From Trypanosoma brucei gambiense DAL972 (Eukaryota; Euglenozoa; Kinetoplastea; Trypanosomatida; Trypanosomatidae), in the NCBI RefSeq assembly GCF_000210295.1, contig NC_026744.1, forward strand, positions 3,038,001 through 3,102,000: 64,000 nucleotides of DNA, read 5' to 3'. The translations under genes were made by a program, and so were the position numbers. Numbering within the stretch: the first letter of the stretch is position 1; each line of letters starts with the position of its first letter. Of this stretch, positions 29,701-37,997 are shown piece after piece. The notes beneath the pieces are model-generated. The model ran no database searches, had not been told where the DNA came from, and was given only the letters and a program-made list of their open reading frames with translations.

Positions 29701-31068
29701 TTCTTGCTGGAGCAATTGCAACGCGCGGCACTCAAGCTTGAGAATATGGTTCGTTTTGTGAATGAGGTTATTGATGGCACATTTATTGTTACACGGAGGA
29801 GCATGAAGGATGTGTTGAAGGACTTAAAGCAACGTGGATACACTCCCTTCCCCCCGCAGCAAAAGAAGAAGATGAGCTCCACCACTATCGTTGATGAGGA
29901 AGAGGAAACGGAGCGTCGTAACACTGCTGCTACATCCGCGGATGCTGAGGAGGCTATTGTGCTTCAACCGGATGAATTAATAGGACCAGGTGGGGGTGGT
30001 GCTCAGGAAGAACCAGAGGTGAAGCAAAACGCACGTGACTATGACTACCTGCTTGGTTTGCGTCTGTGGAATCTGACTGCTGAGATGAGTGCGCGGTTGA
30101 AGGCCCAATTGGACGCTGCGCGGGAGAAATACGAAAATATTGCGAAGCGTACTCCGAAGGACTTGTGGCGTGAGGACTTGGATCTCTTGAGGCCTGATGT
30201 TGAGAAACTTTTTGACGAGCGCAGAAAGGAGATTGCGTCAATCCAACGCAAGAAGCGTGAAAAAAAGCGTCCATTTGATGCATCGCGGTTGCGTGTACCT
30301 CTGCTGTCGGATGCGGCGCGGAAAGCACTGCTGCGGGAAACCATAAAGGAGGAGAAGAAGAGTGTACGCGGAGACACTTCAACGAGGGGTGGTGACGGTC
30401 CTTCCGCAGGAGGCGATGGCAAGAATCCCCGCGGTGTAAAAACAGCATCAAGTGGCAAAAGGGGGAGAAAAAAGAAGGACTCCGATGACGAGGATGACTT
30501 TGACGATTTTACCGGTTTTAGTGATGATGGTGACGACTACAGACCTGATGATTCGGACAATGGAGGGGCCACAGCTGCAAGCGGCGGCTCAACAGCAAAG
30601 GTGAAGAGGGCACCTGCAAAACAACCCGCCCCAAAACAAGCTGCGGTTAAACCCAGATCCGGGCGTGCGAAGACGCTTAAAAAGGAGGAGGAAACGAAGT
30701 TGGGTGCGTCAGATGATTTGGACCTTGACTGCTTTGGAATTGAAGCACTAACTGGTTCGTTACAGAAGACGACGTCTTCCTCCAAATTACCATCACCGCC
30801 AAGCACTGGGGTATTTGCTGAAGATGAGGAAGAAGCTCTTCTTTTGGGTATCACAAGTGCCCAAGGGAAGCCCACACCTTCGCGGGTTGCCTCAAAGGGA
30901 CGAGTGAAGCGGTCAAGTGGTAAACCCTCGACACAAGCGAAAGTTCCAAAGAAGCGTAGACGAGGAGGTAGCAGTGACGACTCAGCTTCCGATGAAGACA
31001 ATATTGTTGATGACGATGACGACGACGATGACGACGACGATGAGTCCTCTCTTGACTTCAGTGACTAA
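26701..31068 (+). CDS. TOP2A: DNA topoisomerase II alpha (nuclear)
   Basis: 1455 residues from the first in-frame ATG (MSGRTVEEIY). Type II topoisomerases pass one duplex through another using ATP, for decatenation and relief of supercoils. Order of features: GHKL ATPase domain with ILARPDMYIG, DEILVNAADN and GRNGFGAKL; TOPRIM with LTEGDSAKALC, FPLRGKPLNVRDAS (Arg at about 460) and SDQDHDGSHIKG; YYKGLGTSGAKEG; VVDGLKPGQRKIMF; LKVAQLAGYVSEHAAYHHGE; and the catalytic Tyr at about 775 in AAGRYIFTRL. The C-terminal 390 residues are charged and carry basic, nuclear-localisation-like clusters (KRGRKKK, KKRRRGG), then an acidic Asp run. It is the more canonical of the tandem pair. The distinct mitochondrial enzyme of kinetoplast DNA is encoded elsewhere. 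Confidence 0.96.
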   Translation: MSGRTVEEIYQKKTQHEHILARPDMYIGTIEPVTEDVWVYDEADNVMKLRKCTWTPGLYKIFDEILVNAADNKVRDPHGQTTIKVWVDAARGLVRVYNNGEGIPVQRHREHDLWVPEMIFGHLLTSSNYDDTEAKVTGGRNGFGAKLTNVFSTRFEVETVHSRSRKKFFMRWRNNMLENEEAVITPCDGPDYTVVTFYPDFEKFNLEGFTEDMVLIMQRRVYDIAGCTDKSLCCYLNDTRIACRSFPEYVDLYPTMGEERKPSSYSRVNDRWEVCVRVSNVGFQQVSFVNSIATTRGGTHVKYIVDQIIAKVTDQAMRKSKTEVKPHMIRPHLFIFVNSLIENPSFDSQTKETLNTPKARFGSTCDLPASLIDCVLKSSIVERAVEMANSRLNREMAMKMRNTNRKQILGIPKLDDANEAGGKYSQRCTLILTEGDSAKALCTAGLAVENRDYFGVFPLRGKPLNVRDASVKKVMGCAEFQAVSKIMGLDLSQKYTSTEGLRYGHLMIMSDQDHDGSHIKGLIINMIHNYWPDLLKVPGFLQQFITPIVKARKKGRGNSDEGTISFFSMPDYFEWKNAVGEGIKNYELRYYKGLGTSGAKEGREYFENIDRHRLNFVYEDRKDDDDIVMAFAKDKVDERKRWITEFKANTNINESMNYNVRNVSYSEFVHKELILFSVADCERSIPSVVDGLKPGQRKIMFSAFKRNLVRSLKVAQLAGYVSEHAAYHHGEQSLVQTIVGLAQDYVGANNVPLLYRDGQFGTRLQGGKDHAAGRYIFTRLTDIARRIYHPSDDFIVEYRDDDGLSVEPFYYVPVIPMVLVNGTAGIGTGFATNIPNYSPLDVIDNLNRLLSGEELQPMKPWYFGFTGTIEEREKGKFVSSGCATVRPDGVVHITELPIGTWTQQYKKFLEDLREREIVIQYREHNTDVTVDFEVFIHPEVLRQWVAQGCVEERLQLREYIHATNIIAFDREGKITKYLDAESVLKEFYLVRLEYYARRREFLLEQLQRAALKLENMVRFVNEVIDGTFIVTRRSMKDVLKDLKQRGYTPFPPQQKKKMSSTTIVDEEEETERRNTAATSADAEEAIVLQPDELIGPGGGGAQEEPEVKQNARDYDYLLGLRLWNLTAEMSARLKAQLDAAREKYENIAKRTPKDLWREDLDLLRPDVEKLFDERRKEIASIQRKKREKKRPFDASRLRVPLLSDAARKALLRETIKEEKKSVRGDTSTRGGDGPSAGGDGKNPRGVKTASSGKRGRKKKDSDDEDDFDDFTGFSDDGDDYRPDDSDNGGATAASGGSTAKVKRAPAKQPAPKQAAVKPRSGRAKTLKKEEETKLGASDDLDLDCFGIEALTGSLQKTTSSSKLPSPPSTGVFAEDEEEALLLGITSAQGKPTPSRVASKGRVKRSSGKPSTQAKVPKKRRRGGSSDDSASDEDNIVDDDDDDDDDDDESSLDFSD

Positions 31069-31283
31069 TTCCATGACATGAGGATGCTCCATCGAGCCTA
31101 CATTCAGATCCCGTTACGATGGAGGGCACTGACATAGATATGTTCCTACCTAGTAAGATGCACTTTAAAAATATTTTTTTGCCGGTGGTGAGAAACTCAG
31201 ATGGATGAGGGACATGGCAAAAGGGCCGTATTCATGAGGGCAGCCATCAACAATGGCAGCAGGGGAACCGATTTTTGTTTTGT

Positions 31284-31299
31284 TATATATATATATATA
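31284..31299. repeat. (TA)8 run abutting the 216-bp repeat
   Basis: Sixteen bases of alternating T and A end exactly where copy 2 of the direct repeat begins, which may mark the duplication junction. Confidence 0.85.
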
Positions 31300-31515
31300 A
31301 TTTCTACCTTACCTTTCCCAGAGTCAGTGTTTCTGCGGTTTCTGTCTTACTCGTGGGTGTATGACTGCCTCTGTGAGACCTCCATTTCCCACACAAATTA
31401 TTGCGGCTGCGTTGCACCCCTTTTATAAATTACATTTATGCCATCTGTGTCCTTCTTTTTACCAATGTCCCTACCTCACTCTTCTATTCACTATTGTTTC
31501 ATTCCTTGCGGTAGC
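31300..31515 (+). repeat. 216-bp intergenic direct repeat, copy 2
   Basis: Second copy of the element at 26138-26353, offset 5162 bases, ending just after the AG at 31513-31514. No copy is seen downstream of TOP2beta. Confidence 0.9.
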
Positions 31516-32705
31516 TCTAGCGTATAAGGGTTGAGGTAGACAACCGTTTTTTTATTTTTTTAAAAAAGAGGGGATAACTAAAAGAAAAGGTTAAGGAAGT
31601 GACATCAAACTGTGTAGAGCACACGTAGACTATTATTTTGTGAAGCGAGTCTCCACGCGTGTGAGCTCTTCTGTTTGATTCTTCACTGGTCGTCATAGTT
31701 TTTCTCCTTCTTTCCTGGCTTCCCTAAGCAGTTGGTGCCAAGGAGAGCGACATTCCATTCACACAACTGCTATACGCTGAGTTCTTCATTTTTTGGGGTT
31801 GCCTCTCAAACCCCTTTCTTTCTTTTTTTTCTTTCTCTTTCCCCCTGCTCTTATCTTCATAAAGCGTTTTATTATTTTTTTTTTTGAGGAAAAAAAAAAT
31901 TCTCCTTCAATTTTGATTTTATTGCTACTTTTGAGCTTTCCCTTTCTGTTTTTGTGCAGTTTTCGGGCTGCTTACGATTAATTCATTTCTTTTGTTTTTA
32001 CTTTTATAACCCATCCCTTCATTTTATTCTCTGCGCGCTTTTTCGTCTAACTTTTTATTACCCCCTTCTTGAACTTTTTTCTTTTTAAAATTATTCATTC
32101 ACATTTCTGTTATCACTACTTTTGTTTTCCTTTTCTTTTTAGAACTACCATACAGTTCACACCCATAAAAACCAGATTATATCACACTGCTTATATCTGT
32201 ATTTATATCCATCGTATACCATATACATCTTTCCCTATATTCGATACCAGTGACTGTTGTTTAAAAACAAAAAAGAAAAAGGCAAACAGTCGAACATACG
32301 AATCCATACACACACTTTATATTAATTTGAGTCCGACAGAAACCAGTGAAAGAAGGTGAAAAAAACAAAAAGTTGTTTGTGCACGTGAAAGAGGATATTG
32401 GAAAAAAAAAAGTAAAACAACAACCACAGTAACATCACCGAAAAAAAAAGGAGTAAGAATTGTACACAAAAAAAATTGGTGTGTTAGTGTGCGCATCTGT
32501 GGTTTTATATATACAAAAAAAAGTGGTTTGAAACGTTCATACCAAGTATTTTACACAGTATACACAAATATATACACGTATATACTCATTTATATATTAT
32601 TTACCACGTGGTACGCATCATTTTATATCGCAATCCCATAATTTAAAATTTTTTTTCCAAACCACACATACACACAAACATAGACACTCGTCTTTACTGA
32701 CTTGT

Positions 32706-32755
32706 GCTTTCCTTTTTGTTAATTTGTTTCACCACTTCACTTTTTCGCATGACAG
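32706..32755 (+). promoter_or_regulatory. Candidate trans-splice acceptor of TOP2beta
   Basis: A T/C-rich tract at about 32706-32747 is followed by AG at 32754-32755. This lies just after the in-frame ATG at 32749, so splicing here would exclude it and favour the ATG at 32872 used by the alpha copy. Confidence 0.5.
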
Positions 32756-32871
32756 AAATTTTGCTTCAACACGAAATAAATGTTGGGAGTGCTCAGTTGG
32801 GGAGGCAACTGAGTTTCTTCCAGCCGTGTGACGCGTGGGAGGAGGAAATCGGAACCGGGCCCGAAAGCACA

Positions 32872-35800
32872 ATGTCGGGTCGCACCGTTGAGGAAATATA
32901 CCAAAAGAAAACGCAGCATGAACATATCCTTGCCCGACCTGATATGTACATTGGTACAATCGAGCCTGTAACGGAGGATGTGTGGGTGTACGACGAGGCG
33001 GACAATGTGATGAAGCTGCGGAAGTGCACATGGACACCTGGTCTGTATAAAATATTCGACGAGATACTCGTTAATGCTGCAGACAATAAGGTACGTGATC
33101 CCCATGGGCAGACGACCATCAAAGTGTGGGTTGATGCCGCGAGGGGATTAGTGCGTGTGTACAACAATGGTGAGGGTATTCCCGTACAACGCCACCGGGA
33201 GCATGACTTATGGGTACCAGAGATGATATTTGGTCACCTGCTGACTTCGTCAAATTACGATGACACAGAGGCAAAGGTGACGGGTGGGAGGAACGGGTTT
33301 GGTGCGAAGCTGACGAACGTGTTTTCCACACGCTTTGAGGTGGAAACAGTTCACTCCCGGTCGCGTAAGAAGTTCTTCATGCGGTGGCGAAATAACATGC
33401 TGGAGAACGAGGAGGCTGTAATCACCCCTTGTGATGGTCCTGACTATACTGTTGTGACTTTCTACCCGGACTTCGAGAAGTTCAATTTGGAAGGTTTCAC
33501 GGAGGACATGGTTCTCATCATGCAGCGTCGTGTGTATGATATAGCAGGCTGCACAGACAAGTCGTTGTGCTGCTACCTTAATGATACACGGATTGCATGC
33601 AGGTCCTTTCCCGAGTACGTAGATTTATATCCCACGATGGGTGAGGAACGTAAACCTTCTAGCTACTCCCGAGTAAATGACCGATGGGAAGTTTGTGTGC
33701 GTGTCTCAAATGTTGGGTTCCAGCAGGTGAGCTTCGTCAATTCGATTGCAACGACACGTGGCGGGACGCACGTGAAGTACATCGTGGATCAGATTATTGC
33801 TAAGGTGACAGATCAAGCGATGCGTAAAAGCAAGACGGAGGTGAAACCACACATGATCCGACCGCATCTTTTCATTTTCGTCAATTCACTAATTGAGAAC
33901 CCCAGTTTTGATTCCCAAACAAAGGAGACGCTGAACACACCTAAAGCACGCTTCGGTTCTACTTGTGATCTCCCTGCGTCTTTGATTGACTGCGTGCTGA
34001 AGTCGAGTATCGTGGAGCGTGCGGTGGAGATGGCGAACAGCAGATTGAACCGTGAGATGGCCATGAAAATGCGCAACACGAATCGTAAACAGATATTGGG
34101 AATACCTAAGTTGGATGATGCGAATGAAGCTGGTGGAAAGTACAGCCAACGTTGCACCCTGATACTTACTGAGGGAGATTCCGCCAAGGCTCTCTGTACT
34201 GCTGGACTCGGTGTGAAAAATAGAGACTATTTCGGTGTTTTCCCACTTGCGGGTAAGCCACTCAATGTTCGTGATGTTTCGTTGAAGAAGGCGTCGGAAA
34301 ACTCAGAGATTATTTCTATTTGTAAGATCATGGGCCTTGATTTTAACCAAAAGTATACGAGCACCGAAGGACTGCGGTATGGGCACCTGATGATTATGTC
34401 TGATCAGGATCACGATGGGTCACACATTAAGGGTCTCATCATCAATATGATTCATAATTATTGGCCTGACCTGCTGAAAGTGCCTGGCTTCCTCCAGCAG
34501 TTCATAACTCCCATTGTGAAGGCGCGCAAGAAGGGAAGAGGGAACAGTGACGAAGGTACTATTTCCTTCTTTTCCATGCCTGACTATTTCAAGTGGAAAA
34601 ATGCGGTTGGCGAGGGCATTAGTGATTACGAGGTGAAGTATTACAAGGGTCTTGGTACCTCTAGTGCAAAGGAGGGTCGTGAGTACTTTGAGAACATTGA
34701 CCGTCACCGACTAAACTTTGTATATGAAGATAGAAAGGATGATGATTCCATCGTGTTGGCCTTCGCGAAGGACAAGGTTGACGAGCGTAAGCGGTGGGTT
34801 ATGGAAAGCATGTCCAGTGCCCGAAGATTCGAATCTTTGAGCTATAATGCTCGCGACGTATCCTACTCTGAATTTGTTCACAAAGAGCTTATTCTTTTTT
34901 CTGTCGCAGATTGTGAGCGGTCTATTCCCAGTGTTGTGGATGGTTTAAAACCTGGGCAGCGGAAGATAATGTTTTCAGCGTTTAAGCGTAATCTTGTTCG
35001 ATCGCTTAAGGTTGCCCGGTTCGCTGGTTACGTCTCAGAGCACGCTGCATATCACCACGGCGAGCAGTCATTGGTTCAAACCATTGTTGGACTTGCACAG
35101 GATTACGTGGGTGCAAACAATGTCCCACTCCTCTACCGCGATGGTCAATTTGGTACAAGACTACAGGGAGGTAAGGACCATGCTGCGGGACGTTACATTT
35201 CCACCCGTCTCACTGACATTGCGCGTCGCATTTACCATCCCTCCGATGATTTTATTGTAGAATACAGGGATGACGATGGTCTTTCTGTGGAACCTTTTTA
35301 CTATGTTCCTGTGATTCCTATGGTGCTTGTGAACGGGACTGCTGGTATTGGCACTGGTTTTGCTACGAACATACCCAACTATTCTCCCCTTGATGTCATT
35401 GACAACCTAAACCGTCTGCTCTCTGGGGAGGAATTGCAACCAATGAAACCATGGTATTTTGGATTCACCGGTACGATTGAGGAACGGGAGAAGGGTAAAT
35501 TTGTGTCGTCTGGGTGTGCGACTGTGCGTCCTGATGGGGTGGTACACATCACGGAGCTTCCTATCGGCACGTGGACGCAGCAATATAAGAAGTTCTTGGA
35601 GGACCTTCGTGAACGCGAGATTGTTATACAGTACCGTGAGCACAATACAGATGTGACAGTTGACTTCGAAGTGTTCATTCATCCTGAAGTGCTGCGGCAG
35701 TGGGTAGCACAGGGGTGTGTAGAGGAACGTTTGCAGCTACGGGAATACATCCATGCGACGAACATCATTGCATTTGACCGAGAAGGGAAGATTACGAAAT

Positions 35801-37146
35801 ACCTTGATGCTGAGTCTGTACTGAAGGAGTTCTACCTGGTTCGTCTCGAGTACTACGCTCGCCGTCGTGAGTTCTTGCTGGAGCAATTGCAACGCGCGGC
35901 ACTCAAGCTTGAGAATATGGTTCGTTTTGTGAATGAGGTTATTGATGGCACATTTATTGTTACACGGAGGAGCATGAAGGATGTGTTGAAGGACTTAAAG
36001 CAACGTGGATACACTCCCTTCCCCCCGCAGCAAAAGAAGAAGATGAGCTCCACCACTATCGTTGATGAGGAGGATAACGATGGTGCGCGTAAAATATTAC
36101 CCGATGTTTTTGAGTTTGAAAGTGTTCCGTTGTGCGAGCAAGTAATTGGAAAAATGTTATGCACAGCTGAGCCGGAAGAGATTAATATGTGGAAAGGGGT
36201 CTTAGTTGAATATGACTACCTGCTCAGTCTAAGGATGGTGGACTTAACAGTGGAAATGGCTATGTACTTTCGTACAAAGAGGGAACAAATGCTGAATAAG
36301 CATAATTTTGTGCTGTCTGCTTCCTCGAAGGACTTGTGGCGTGAGGACTTGGATCTCCTGCGGTCCGATGTTGAGAAACTTTTTGACGAACGGAGAAGAG
36401 AGATTGCGCTGATCCAATGTAAGAAACTTGAGAAGAGGCAGTTTTTTGATGTTTCGCGGTTGCGTGTACCTCTGCTGTCGGATGCGGCGCGGAAAGCAGA
36501 TCGTAGTTTAGCACTTCGACAGTCGAACTGTAAGCGTGAAATGTCTAGCAAATGTGCCAGTGAAAGTTTTGCCCTTTTGGTCGATGCGGGTGTTCGGGTT
36601 AGCGGGTTAACTGAAGGTTCTTCGATCTGTGATATAAACGAGGCAAGGAGGAAATATGGACACTCAGTCGCTGGAGGTAAAAGGAGGTTGGTGCGTCATG
36701 ATGAGGTTAGTAAGCGTGGGAAATTTTCTTCCTGTGGGGATCAAAGACATGTTTCCCTTTCAGATGGCTCTGATACGGATGATTGTAGCATTGGGGCGCC
36801 GAGTGTTTCACCCTCCGATGCGACCCCGGCGACTCAAAAATCGAGGAAAATATCCGATTCTTCTTATGGGTTCGGTATCGAGGGCGAAGTGGATATATTT
36901 TTTGAAGATACCGTCGGGGAAGATTTTTCGGAGCCAGCGACGCAGGCTAACATTGTGCGTTCCAAGTCAGAATCACCAGTCCTCGACTTTTCAGCAGAAT
37001 ATGCAACCGAACCAAAAAGCAGGAAACGACCCCGTAGCATTAAGGACAACGATGAAAACACGTGTCCCTTTTACGTTGACGTGGTTGGTGAAGACGTGGA
37101 ATATGACTCAGATCAATGCATTGGGTTTGATGCCTGCGTATTTTGA
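32872..37146 (+). CDS. TOP2B: DNA topoisomerase II beta (tandem paralogue with altered catalytic-core residues)
   Basis: 1424 residues from the ATG equivalent to the alpha start; an in-frame ATG at 32749 exists but lies before the likely splice site. Up to about residue 1066 it is nearly identical to TOP2alpha, including identical DNA wherever compared. Differences are clustered: GLGVKNRD with FPLAGK (Ala at 460 in place of Arg), VSLKKASENSEIISICK, ISDYEVKYYKGLGTSSAKEG, VMESMSSARRFESLSYNARD, KVARFAG in place of KVAQLAG, and RYISTRL in place of RYIFTRL after the catalytic Tyr775. The C-terminal domain diverges completely apart from short islands (KDLWREDLDLL, SRLRVPLLSDAARKA) and lacks the alpha acidic tail. 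It is probably transcribed, but with weakened or specialised cleavage activity. I recall reports that the alpha copy is essential while silencing beta has little effect. Confidence 0.93.
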   Translation: MSGRTVEEIYQKKTQHEHILARPDMYIGTIEPVTEDVWVYDEADNVMKLRKCTWTPGLYKIFDEILVNAADNKVRDPHGQTTIKVWVDAARGLVRVYNNGEGIPVQRHREHDLWVPEMIFGHLLTSSNYDDTEAKVTGGRNGFGAKLTNVFSTRFEVETVHSRSRKKFFMRWRNNMLENEEAVITPCDGPDYTVVTFYPDFEKFNLEGFTEDMVLIMQRRVYDIAGCTDKSLCCYLNDTRIACRSFPEYVDLYPTMGEERKPSSYSRVNDRWEVCVRVSNVGFQQVSFVNSIATTRGGTHVKYIVDQIIAKVTDQAMRKSKTEVKPHMIRPHLFIFVNSLIENPSFDSQTKETLNTPKARFGSTCDLPASLIDCVLKSSIVERAVEMANSRLNREMAMKMRNTNRKQILGIPKLDDANEAGGKYSQRCTLILTEGDSAKALCTAGLGVKNRDYFGVFPLAGKPLNVRDVSLKKASENSEIISICKIMGLDFNQKYTSTEGLRYGHLMIMSDQDHDGSHIKGLIINMIHNYWPDLLKVPGFLQQFITPIVKARKKGRGNSDEGTISFFSMPDYFKWKNAVGEGISDYEVKYYKGLGTSSAKEGREYFENIDRHRLNFVYEDRKDDDSIVLAFAKDKVDERKRWVMESMSSARRFESLSYNARDVSYSEFVHKELILFSVADCERSIPSVVDGLKPGQRKIMFSAFKRNLVRSLKVARFAGYVSEHAAYHHGEQSLVQTIVGLAQDYVGANNVPLLYRDGQFGTRLQGGKDHAAGRYISTRLTDIARRIYHPSDDFIVEYRDDDGLSVEPFYYVPVIPMVLVNGTAGIGTGFATNIPNYSPLDVIDNLNRLLSGEELQPMKPWYFGFTGTIEEREKGKFVSSGCATVRPDGVVHITELPIGTWTQQYKKFLEDLREREIVIQYREHNTDVTVDFEVFIHPEVLRQWVAQGCVEERLQLREYIHATNIIAFDREGKITKYLDAESVLKEFYLVRLEYYARRREFLLEQLQRAALKLENMVRFVNEVIDGTFIVTRRSMKDVLKDLKQRGYTPFPPQQKKKMSSTTIVDEEDNDGARKILPDVFEFESVPLCEQVIGKMLCTAEPEEINMWKGVLVEYDYLLSLRMVDLTVEMAMYFRTKREQMLNKHNFVLSASSKDLWREDLDLLRSDVEKLFDERRREIALIQCKKLEKRQFFDVSRLRVPLLSDAARKADRSLALRQSNCKREMSSKCASESFALLVDAGVRVSGLTEGSSICDINEARRKYGHSVAGGKRRLVRHDEVSKRGKFSSCGDQRHVSLSDGSDTDDCSIGAPSVSPSDATPATQKSRKISDSSYGFGIEGEVDIFFEDTVGEDFSEPATQANIVRSKSESPVLDFSAEYATEPKSRKRPRSIKDNDENTCPFYVDVVGEDVEYDSDQCIGFDACVF

Positions 37147-37997
37147 AAATTAATTTTTTTCTTTTTTACACGAATGTCTGTGTCCCCTCTCTTTTTTTCT
37201 TTTTTGGGAAGAGGATGTAAAAGAATAATTAACTACCTTTTGTTTTACCTATTCGGGTCTTTTTCTTTTCTTTTTTTTTTATAATTGTAAATTGAGCCCT
37301 TGAGTCTGGGTCGCAACCGGTTGTGTGCGCACGAGACATCAACTTATATGTGATGGCAAAACCGGGGCGTATGACCGAGGGGATAAAGGGGTATGATCTC
37401 GGAGGCTCCCAAAGGTAGGGATTTTTCCGGAGACTAAATATGTTTATTTTTGTGCTGTTTTGCTAGATTTTGGCTTCTTTTTTCTTTTTAATGTTTTTTC
37501 TTTGGTATTTTTCGTTTTGGGGGTTTCTTAATTTTGAGTACTTTGTATTTGGCCGTCTCTCACGGTGCATTTAGTAACTGCTCAGTTGCTGGTGCGCAGT
37601 GATCAATAACATTTTGTCCTCTGGAAACGGCAGTCGCTTCTTTTTTCTGTTCTCCTTTCTCTCTATATATATATGTATATTTCTCTCTTTTTTTTTTTAA
37701 TATACTTTTACTGCTTATCCATAATTTTTTTGCTGGTTCTTCCTGAGAGTCGCGTCATCCACTTCCCATTGCTGTGTGGAGAGTGGACTGAACAGGTTAC
37801 CGAGCGTTTGGTGCTAACACGGACTCAGTAGGAACTTTAAGCAAAGGAATAGCTTAGCAATACTAAGGAGCCAGGAAAAGGTGTGTGTGTGTGGGGACTG
37901 CGTTGGAGAGGAGAGGTATCGCCTGTGCAGGAGGTAGAGGATATAAGTGAGCGCTGAGACTGATATTGTTGCAACAGCCTCACACGAGAACGCGAAG
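37147..37997. other. Intergenic region before eIF2B epsilon
   Basis: 851 bases, strongly T-rich. Tracts at about 37630-37690 and 37692-37745, followed by an AG near 37748, are candidate splice signals for eIF2B epsilon. A GT run lies near 37880. No gene was recognised. Confidence 0.55.

Larger units (their letters stand above)
31069..32871. other. Spacer between TOP2alpha and TOP2beta
   Basis: 1.8 kb. It holds copy 2 of the 216-bp repeat, then about 1.27 kb not present before TOP2alpha. That extra DNA is T/C-rich at about 31770-32110 and A-rich at about 32260-32530. From 32781 the sequence rejoins the region before TOP2alpha. No separate gene was recognised. Confidence 0.7.

Noticed and set aside
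32749..32872. N-terminal extension of TOP2beta from the ATG at 32749
   Set aside because: The likely splice AG (32754-32755) follows this ATG, and the alpha copy has the same downstream sequence without any upstream ATG. The shared ATG at 32872 is preferred.
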